Source: Molossus alvarezi
Lineage: Eukaryota > Chordata > Mammalia > Chiroptera > Molossidae
Assembly: GCA_037176705.1 (NCBI GenBank)
Contig: CM073893.1
Span: 13,516,074-13,580,073 of the forward strand
DNA: 64,000 nucleotides
Direction of reading: 5' to 3'
The position numbers and the translations under genes were made by a program. Below are positions 56,954-64,000 of the stretch, piece by piece; position 1 is the stretch's first letter, and each line of letters starts with the position of its first letter. A model generated the notes under the pieces. That model was not told the DNA's origin and did no database searches. It was given only the letters and a program-made list of their open reading frames with translations.

Positions 56954-57182
56954 CCTGGCCAGTGTGGCTCAGTGGTTGAGTGTCAACCCTTGCACCAAGA
57001 GGTCACTGGTTCAATTCCCAGTCAGGGCACATGACCGGTTGTGGACCAAATCCCCAGTAGGGGGCATGCAGAAGGTGGACAATTGATGTTCTCTCTCATC
57101 AATGTTTCTCTCTCTCTTTTCCTCTCTCTCTCTAAAATCAGTAAAGAAAAGAATTAATAAAAAAATAAATTAAAAAAAAAAA
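56954..57182 (+). mobile_element. Ves-type SINE, second of a tandem pair
   Basis: It opens CACCTGGCCAGTGTGGCTCA, with box regions, body, CT-rich part and A-rich tail. It lies in the same orientation only a few bases after the first. Confidence 0.88.
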
Positions 57183-58365
57183 CCTTCAATGTAGAGTGAT
57201 GGTGTAATGCTTCAGGGACAAGGCTCTTAAAATCTTTAGCTTAGACAAAGGAGAGGTTTTAGTGTATCAAACAGAATGAGTTCCACATCATCTAGGTAAG
57301 CCCTCATAAATATTGTCTCTTATTTGCATTTTTCATAAGTTTAGAGCAGAAATGAAGTTGAGGTTAAATTTCACAACAAATCCCTGAACTGGAGATCTTC
57401 TGTGTTGAAAGTCAGGTCACAACCACTGTCTTAACAGATGGCCTCTTAAGAAAATTGGGAAGCCTACTGAAGACATGTACTTAACTTCCATATGCAGATG
57501 GACCAAGAAAGATCTTGATTTCTATTAGTCTAAAACTGCCCTTATATACAAAGTAAATGGATGATTGGAGCCATACAGCATAGAGCATGAACATAATAAT
57601 TTTAACTTAAATAAATGTTAAGCACAGGCTACAAAATACTCATTCTGACCAGAAAATAATGATCAACACCCATTTAACTTCGAGTAATATAACCTCCTGG
57701 TAAAATGTACATAAAAAATGAGTTGCAAAGATTATGTCAAGGTTACTGAACATATTGTTTTATTGTATAAGGTTGTTATTCAACATAAGCCATGAAGAAA
57801 TAGCTATACAAAAATGATAGTTTTAAAATAGTCAATATAAAGCCATTCTATGGGGAAATAATTGGAAGGCAGGGCCATTGCCCTCATGTCTACTCTGATT
57901 TATGAAAACAAAGATGTTGGATTGTGTAACTGGGAACATGGCCTTTCCTATTGTCCATCACAAAATGGCCCCTGGGAAGTACATGGTAGTGGTTGAGACA
58001 CTCAAAGGATTTGACAATCTGTTAGAAGGACATCCCGCTAAAAACAGATCATTAGATAAGTTCCAGACTTGCCATGATGACCATTTCAACTCTGAGCCAA
58101 TAAAGGAAACAACAGAAGGATAGATTCTTTGACCCTAATTAAGACAAACTAAGAGGTTTTAACTGGTGAATTAGATATACTGAACATCTTGGAGGGAAGC
58201 AAACACATTATCTTAGAAATTCTGGTAAGCAGGAAGGGAAGTCTGGTCACAGGTAATCGTGGGCTTTCAACCTGCAACACTATAAAAAGGCCTTGTCTCG
58301 TTTTCACAGCTGAAACTCTGTTGACAGCTGAGAAGGGAAGGCAGGTGAAAGGAGGGCATGGTACC
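57183..58365. other. Unassigned sequence
   Basis: No repeat family assigned. A TATA-like TATAAAAAGG occurs at 58,281, and the text around 57,900-58,340 has some feel of an old LTR, but no ends could be found. The 73-codon frame at 57,902-58,123 shows no domain. Confidence 0.35.
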
Positions 58366-58369
58366 AGTC

Positions 58370-58545
58370 CCATGTACTTGCTATGTTCATGTGCTTTATG
58401 CACATGATTTTGTTTCATGCTCACAACATGCCTTTGAGAGGCTCATTGGTATTTCCATTTTCAGGGAAGGGTAGAAAAGCGAAATAACCTGATAGAAGTT
58501 ACAGAGGTAAAAGAGAACAGTGCCAGGACTAAGACCATGGTTGGT
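58370..58545 (-). repeat. MIR-like SINE
   Basis: Antisense MIR text: 'catgctcacaacatgccttt', 'ggtatttccattttcaggga', 'agcgaaataacctgatagaag' and 'gtgccaggactaagaccatg'. Its right edge is the target of the next SINE. Confidence 0.7.
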
Positions 58546-58552
58546 CTGACTA

Positions 58553-58799
58553 CAATGTTGACCTCTTTTTTTGTTTTTTCTATCATTGATGTTAGAGAGA
58601 GAGGGAAGGAGAGAGAAAGATAGAAACACCTATGAGATGAGAGAGAACTTTGATTGGCCACCTCCTGTATGCCACCCACTGGGGATTGGGCCCACAACCC
58701 CTGTGCATGTGCCTTAACCAGGAATCAAACTGGTGACCTCCTGGTGCATGGGTTGACGTTCAACAGTGAGCCAAATGGCCAGGCAATGTTGACCTCTTT
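58553..58799 (-). mobile_element. Ves-type SINE with perfect 16-bp TSD
   Basis: The SINE (58,569-58,783) is in reverse complement, ending CAAATGGCCAGG. The TSD CAATGTTGACCTCTTT is identical at 58,553-58,568 and 58,784-58,799. Confidence 0.93.
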
Positions 58800-59475
58800 C
58801 TACCAAGGTTTCTCAGAAAAATCATCCTGTGGTGATACCTTTACAGGGAGATGCCAAAAAAATTGATGCATTTTTTAGACTTTCCCCCCAAAATGGAAAG
58901 AGAGCACGTGAGGAGACTAAAGCAGGCTCCACATTACCGAGGCTAGCTAAAATTGCACAGGACAGTGGGAAGGGGGACCTCTTGCCCCCTTGGTCAGACA
59001 TCGCAAACAAGGATGCAAGTGAGAAGATGACAAAGAGAAAACAAAATTCATTCACTAGGATTTTGCATCCATTTGTCTGTCTGTGGGGAAGCCCAGCGTT
59101 TTGGGAATTTTTTCTCCTGCCAAATGCTTTCAGCATTATAAAAGTTCTAATTCTAGCTACACACCACCCTGGTAGAGTTTGCTTTCTTACAACATTAGCA
59201 TTCTCAACAACTGTTTAACTGTATTATCAGTTCTCTGGTAACTTTAATCTATTTATATCTGGGATAAAAGGTTATGGGGTATGCATGTGGGTTTGTGTGT
59301 GTGTGTCTATTGGCCATAGAAATATCTGTTTTGTTGTTGGTTTCTTTGGTAAATTACTACTAAGATGAGAGGAACACAGATGAAAATTATTACTAGTGGA
59401 TAAAATGGCCCTTTAACGGAGGACAGGAAAGAAGCCAAAAAGGCAGAAATAGAAGTCACATTTTTTTTCCTGCTA
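58800..59475. other. Unassigned sequence
   Basis: No family recognised. The 129-codon frame at 58,829-59,218 faces a 104-codon frame on the other strand and neither shows a domain. There is a short GT run at 59,295-59,307. Confidence 0.4.
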
Positions 59476-59479
59476 CTTT

Positions 59480-59775
59480 GAGAGAAGTTTGGGTTTGGCT
59501 TTTATCTCCACCTGTTGTATGCATTCAAAGCTGTTGCTTGATAGCAATGCTCTAATTTTGTTTTGTTTTAATTCCTCTGAGAGATTCAAAGGATCATAGA
59601 AAGGTTCATTGTAATTCAGCAATTAGTGTGTCTGCTGCTTTCCTTTTCTCCTGACCAAAAAAGCAAGGTCATTCTGTCTTGTGAAAGCTATTTTCTGCTG
59701 GCATCTTACACATTAATTTGCTGGCATTAAAATCCAGAGGCAAGTAAGAGCAAAATGTCAAAAGTTCCAGCAAGT
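59480..59775. promoter_or_regulatory. Candidate conserved non-coding element
   Basis: Unique text with TCF-like CATTCAAAG, SOX-like TTCATTGTAAT, and homeodomain-like CAATTAGTG and CATTAATTTG words close together. Compositional evidence only. Confidence 0.25.
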
Positions 59776-59959
59776 TTTATGCATAGAGCAGTAGGAAAAA
59801 GTGAGTGAAAAAGGACTTCCAGGCAACTGCCCTTCTTTGATCCAAAAGTGTTTCTTCAGTTTTTATGTATGAAAACAAAACAAAACAAAAAGAATAGTTG
59901 AAAGGCACAAGTTTCTAAGGACATTTCACTGGAAATTAATCCTCTAAAATATCCCAATC

Positions 59960-60125
59960 ACCTTGTCAATCTCCTGATATCAAGCCTTCCTGACTTTCTC
60001 TTCCCCACAGGATGATGTCTGAATCCTAGTTTGCTTTCAAGGTTCTCTATACCTCGTGTTCAACCTGCCTTACTAGCTTTTTTCTCATCTTTTCTTAAAG
60101 GACCATTTCATCCACTCAAATTTAT
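59960..60125 (+). mobile_element. Short L2-like fragment
   Basis: 'ctgaatcctagtttgctttc', 'aaggttctctatacctcgtg' and 'ttcaacctgccttactagct' resemble the L2 3' coding segment. Confidence 0.45.
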
Positions 60126-60179
60126 TTTTTCAAAAAATGTTATCATTTCTACCTTCAACACTGTTTTTTAGCTTAAAAC

Positions 60180-60738
60180 CAGGGCCAGCTTCATAGGCCT
60201 GTGATCAGTACAGTTACACATGGTCTGCCTTCAAAAGGGTCCACATTTGGAGCTTAATGATCTGTGTCTGCTATCTTGAAATTCTTAATAATGTTGCTCT
60301 TGAACTTGGGACAATGACACACATGCCAGAGCCTGGAGCCTCAGTTCCCAAATAGTCCATCTCCCACTGCCTCCTGCACCCCTTGAGGTGATGTGTTAGC
60401 CTATTACCATTTTTCTGTCCCACCCACAATCACTGCTGGGGGCCTGGGCAGAGGTGCAGGGAAAGTTGGGGTTGGGCATGTGCTCCACAGTGTCTTGAGG
60501 CATGGCAAAGTGAAGTTTGTCCTGCCCTGGACTCATTGTGCCATAATGCATTTACCCTCACACCTACCCTTATCTAGGTCCAGAAAACGACCTGAAGCAG
60601 AGGTTGTAACCCTTCAGGTTACCCACTGCTGTGGATTGGAGCAGGAGACCCATGTGAAGGGAGAATGACTTTATCCTGAACTGAGGCCCCACATTTTCAT
60701 TTCGCACTGGGCCCTGCAAATTCTGTAGCTTCTTCTGG
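60180..60738 (+). mobile_element. hAT-like non-autonomous DNA transposon
   Basis: The left end CAGGGCCAGCTTCATAGG fits a hAT-type terminal repeat. The right side carries 'ccacattttcatttcgcact', 'gggccctgcaaattctgtag', as in a known mammalian hAT-like family whose end should mirror the left, though the last bases have decayed. The 91-codon frame at 60,393-60,668 is within it and not a gene. Confidence 0.55.
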
Positions 60739-61185
60739 CTCGAATATTACCCCCTACTTTTCTTTCTATCACATTTCATCCTGATAAGTTTAGCTCTTTA
60801 TTTGAGCTGTTGAGATTATTTGGAATCATAATCATGGCATTATGAATACTATTCACATGCCTTTAAAACATTTATCTAAACTACTGATACAAAGTGAAAC
60901 AAAGCTAAAGATACAGTCTTATTGCACCCACTAAAAGACTCCAGTTGGGTTCATTCAATTTATAAATTATGTTTGTTATTATAGATCTGACACTGACTAT
61001 ATTATCACCAGGCCAACATCTGTCCTCAAAGAAGATTATTGCCAAATATCACCTCCATCTTCCTCTCTCTGCCACCCTCAGCCCTTTACAGTCGAGTCCC
61101 ATCTATAATTTTGACTGCACCCAGTACCTAGGACCAATCATAATCTGAGTTCTTTATTAAGGAGAAATTATTCACCAGATACTTG
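60739..61185. other. Unassigned sequence
   Basis: No recognisable feature. Confidence 0.35.
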
Positions 61186-61189
61186 TTTT

Positions 61190-61800
61190 TTTAAAAAAAG
61201 TGGCAAGACAGTTTATTTAGACTACTATGGAAGAAGAGAGATACCCCTATATGAACTAAGCTCAACTCCGCTGAAACAAAAGTTGAGAGGCTTTTTAAAT
61301 ACCTGCTTCTGCTCAAAGAAAAGACTTAAAGGATAGTAAGTGGGACAGGCGGGTCAGTGTGATTAGGCCATCCGTGTTTATGAACTCGTGGGTATGAGAA
61401 TTCGGCTCCTCTCTTCTCACAGAGACTGGAGACAAGGGCCTATCCTTGACGATACATTTCAAAGGAATAAATTTCAGGTCTTTGAGAAAAACATTTCTGG
61501 GTTATAGCAGACACATCACAGAGATACAAAGGAAAGATTAACAACTGCAAGTTTTCTAATGTAAATGCTCTACGAAAAGGGAAGTTAGGGGCCTGTAGTC
61601 AAGTAATTTGGCTGGAACAAACAGTAAATTCTTTTGGCAGTTTTGAGCTTTTTCAGGAAGAATTTTAAGACAGCTCGGTCATCATCCTAGGGACAGGCCC
61701 TTGAGCTAACAGAAGTCATGTTAGAATTTGGTCAAGTCCTAATGTGGGGGTTTGGCAAAGTCACTTGTACTGAGTTTTGTAACTCTTGCCCTAAGCCATC
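61190..61800 (-). mobile_element. Probable solo LTR of an old endogenous retrovirus
   Basis: Read on the minus strand, a U3-like region is followed by a TATA-like TATTTAAAAAGCC (61,291-61,303), then about 85 bases later AATAAACTGTCTTGCCAC (polyadenylation signal and U5-like text near 61,202-61,219). This spacing is typical of LTRs. Outer borders and family are not determined. No retroviral coding sequence adjoins it. Confidence 0.55.
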
Positions 61801-62095
61801 CAGTGCCCACCAATTCCCTCCCACATTCCTCTGACCAAAGATGCAATGTCACAATGATCACTGGTCTCTCTGAAGCTCAGCTTCCTTGTTGCCTCCCACC
61901 CTCTTGGTATCCAGGAGCCCAGGCCTGAATCCTTTCCATGTAGCCTCCAGGGGTAAGGATTTTGTCTCCGTCTTTCTCTGGAACTGATGCCTTGCCCTTG
62001 GCCACTCACCTTTAGGTAGGCCATAGGAACCTGTGCAGAAACACCATTTGCCTAAAAAGCAACTTACTCCCTGGCAGAACCTTCTCTATCAGTGC
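61801..62095. other. Unassigned sequence
   Basis: No feature recognised. The frame at 61,791-62,024 has no domain. Confidence 0.3.
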
Positions 62096-62099
62096 CCAA

Positions 62100-62230
62100 T
62101 TCATCATTATCATCTTAACTGACACTTAAATGTAGGCACTTCACTCTACATTGTCTTTTATATCCCCCACAATAACCCCATGAGGAAAAAATCATGCTCA
62201 GAGAGATTCAGTGATGTAGGATGTTAAATA
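62100..62230 (-). repeat. MIR-like SINE
   Basis: Antisense MIR text: 'atcccccacaataaccccatg', 'aggaaaaaatcatgctcaga' and 'gagattcagtgatgtagg'. Confidence 0.65.
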
Positions 62231-63120
62231 AATACACCTTCATTTTGTTTCTATCTTCTGCACTAAGGATAATGAAATTAAAATGGAAAGAAACGGAAGA
62301 CCCAGAGAGATGAGGAGATATTCAGAAAATGCTTTAAAGTGGCTTTAAATGAGTATAAGACTTTGGGACCCAAAAAGTATCACCAAAATCACTGAAGAAG
62401 TGATCAGAGGGCCACACTAGTGGTCTTCACAATACCCTGAAGACTGGAGGAAACTGCAAAGGCTAAAGATAGTAAACAGTTTCCTGATGGTCATAAAGGG
62501 AGATTTGGCTGCTCACAGCCAAGCAGAGAGCTGTCAACCCATAAGCTTCCTGTTTACTTCCAGGGAAACTCTCAAACTGAGTGCTGAACAGATTTTGATG
62601 TGCTCTTAGGAACATACCGAAACTAGTATAAGCACCCATAAAAAAAAGTCATGGTTTTCCATTTTGTTGTTTCTTAAAGTACTAAATGAAACACAACTGA
62701 GAATAGTACCATAGATGACAGAATAAGTATCAATGGGATCCTAAAATACTAGAAAGAGAAAAAATATCAGCATTAAATTAAACAGCAATAAATGTAAATT
62801 CTTATTTGTGGGTTAAAATGACCACTTAAAAAAGTACTAGTTATAAAAAACCTGGCTTGATAGCAATTTATATTTTAAAATTTAGGTTCAGTTTTAACTC
62901 ATTGCCCTCATGCTCAACCTACAACAAGAAATAAAGCAGCCACCAAAATGTCTAATCCAACTTGATGCCATTTAATTGAAGTTTTAAAAGAAAGAATAAA
63001 AGTAGTTCAGAATCTCAATATGCTAGGTCATACCACCTCTAGATTGCTGGGGGGGGGGGAGAAGTCAAGAGAAACATTCATTAAGAAGGACACTGACAAC
63101 TTGAAAATGTTGTACAGACT
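62231..63120. other. Unassigned sequence
   Basis: AT-rich unique text. A run of ten G lies at 63,050-63,059. No gene was recognised. Confidence 0.35.
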
Positions 63121-63128
63121 AACGAATG

Positions 63129-63186
63129 GACTTGTAGAAACAGCCCATATATCCGGGGCTGTTTATATGGGCTGTTTCTACAAGTC
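63129..63186. repeat. Perfect 22-bp inverted repeat (hairpin)
   Basis: The left arm, 63,129-63,150 (starts GACTTGTAGAAACAGCCC), and the right arm, 63,165-63,186, are exact reverse complements separated by a 14-base loop. A few further pairs (three Watson-Crick, two G-T) extend the stem outwards. GGGCTGTTT is also present in the loop as a direct repeat of the right arm. Confidence 0.97.
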
Positions 63187-63189
63187 TAT

Positions 63190-63810
63190 TTATATAATAC
63201 ATATGGCAGCCTGATTAGACCTAATAAAATTGTTTTAAATCTTAATTTGTCAGTATTCTTTCGGTTGGAATTTAAAAAAGGGTAACTTTAACTTACTTAG
63301 AAAAAAGGATATTCTATTATTTCATTGGCTCAAGAAACCACGAATGACGGTCACAGGGAGAAAATTGGTGGATTTTCAAAGCCAGAGACTTTATGCTTCC
63401 AGCACGTGCTCTCTCTCTCTTCCTCTTTTCAGTGAGGCTTTGCTCTGGCTCAGGGTTATGATCTTCTACTGTGCATCAACATTCTCCATGTGCTCCCATA
63501 GACAGAGCAGGAAGGAGAAGATGGAGAGAATACAGTGGAAGTAGGCAAAGAAGGCGGCAATAGGGAAGAAGTCCATTAAAATTGGAGGTACCACTAAAAG
63601 AAGGAACAAGAGCGTATTTCCAGGAGAAGAATCAAGTGGTGCTGGGAAGACCAAAATAGACATGCCCCTCACTTCCCAGTGGTGAATGGGTAAAGGCCAA
63701 CAACTTCCACAGATGCTATAATCATTGTATTTTAAATAAATACAAGAAAGTGAACATATTCACAAAGACAAATCTTGCTTTATGCCATAGATTATGTAAC
63801 TGTTGTTTGC
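63190..63810. other. Unassigned sequence
   Basis: No gene or repeat family recognised. Frames at 63,344-63,544 and 63,466-63,672 overlap on opposite strands. Confidence 0.35.
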
Positions 63811-63814
63811 AATT

Positions 63815-64000
63815 GAACTTTTAAATAAACTTCATTGAGATATAATTTACATAAAATGTGTTCTGTTGTATGATGTTTCAGTTTAATAAATTTTGACCAA
63901 TGTACTCATCTTTGTGACCATTACCAAAACATACAACATTTTCATCTCTACCTCAGTGCCTGTTTGTAGTCAATCCAGCAATTCCACACTCCCTGACTCC
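63815..64000. mobile_element. Old L1-associated repeat running off the window
   Basis: 'cttcattgagatataatttac', 'aataaattttgaccaatgta' and 'tgtgaccattaccaaaacat' match a widespread old LINE-related segment. It continues beyond base 64,000. Confidence 0.6.

Noticed and set aside
57840..58340. Possible LTR with TATAAAAAGG at 58,281
   Set aside because: No polyadenylation signal at LTR spacing, no ends and no recognised family.
58829..59218. 129-codon frame, possible gene
   Set aside because: No domain, an overlapping antisense frame of similar size, and no splice or promoter context; kept as unassigned.

Overview
This is mammalian intergenic or intronic DNA, most probably from a bat. The evidence is ten tRNA-derived SINEs beginning GCCCTGGCCRGTTTGNCTCAG (the Ves-type SINE of bats), four of them with perfect target-site duplications (TSDs) of 10 bp or more. 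They sit among repeats shared by all placentals: L2, MIR, MER5-like, MLT1-type MaLR LTRs, Tigger-like DNA transposons and old L1 3' ends. I found no exon, rRNA, CRISPR array or cellular protein-coding gene. Every long open frame I could identify is a piece of a LINE-1 ORF1 or ORF2; the rest are antisense shadows or translated microsatellites. Repeat names come from recognition by eye, not from a database search.

Layout: 1-2,690 holds L2, MIR and an old L1 scrap. 2,691-8,512 is a full-length but degraded L1 on the minus strand. 8,560-17,630 carries MIR, a TCCA microsatellite, SINEs, two MLT1 LTRs in opposite orientation, and a second old repeat with an L1 tail inserted in it. 17,640-23,700 is a second full-length L1, on the plus strand, so the two make a long inverted pair. 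23,700-30,720 has L1 tails, SINEs, a long old mammalian repeat and a Tigger remnant. 30,721-32,490 is a 5'-truncated L1. 32,508-38,290 is mostly unique sequence. 38,308-41,561 is an L1 with a clean internal deletion. 41,800-45,930 is MER5 plus L2 split by a young, nearly open L1 (perfect 17-bp TSD). 46,000-52,250 has the best non-repeat, enhancer-like sequence (about 48,060-48,630) and a 735-bp Tigger. 52,761-54,954 is an ORF1-only 'half-L1'. 55,000-64,000 has another MaLR LTR, three SINEs, a hAT-like element, a probable solo LTR, a perfect 22-bp hairpin and an old LINE at the edge.

The most interesting object is the half-L1 (HAL1-type) element at 52,761-54,954. It has a complete 5' end with a YY1-like site 11 bases in and a GC-rich leader. 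It encodes an ORF1p-like RNA-binding protein interrupted by one apparent frameshift. About seven codons resembling the ORF2 start follow, then the element passes to an L1-type 3' end. A perfect 17-bp TSD flanks it. It has no endonuclease or reverse transcriptase, so it must have been copied by an L1 ORF2 protein supplied in trans. Its 5' leader differs from that of the two full-length L1s here while its 3' end resembles theirs, which would explain how that machinery could recognise it.
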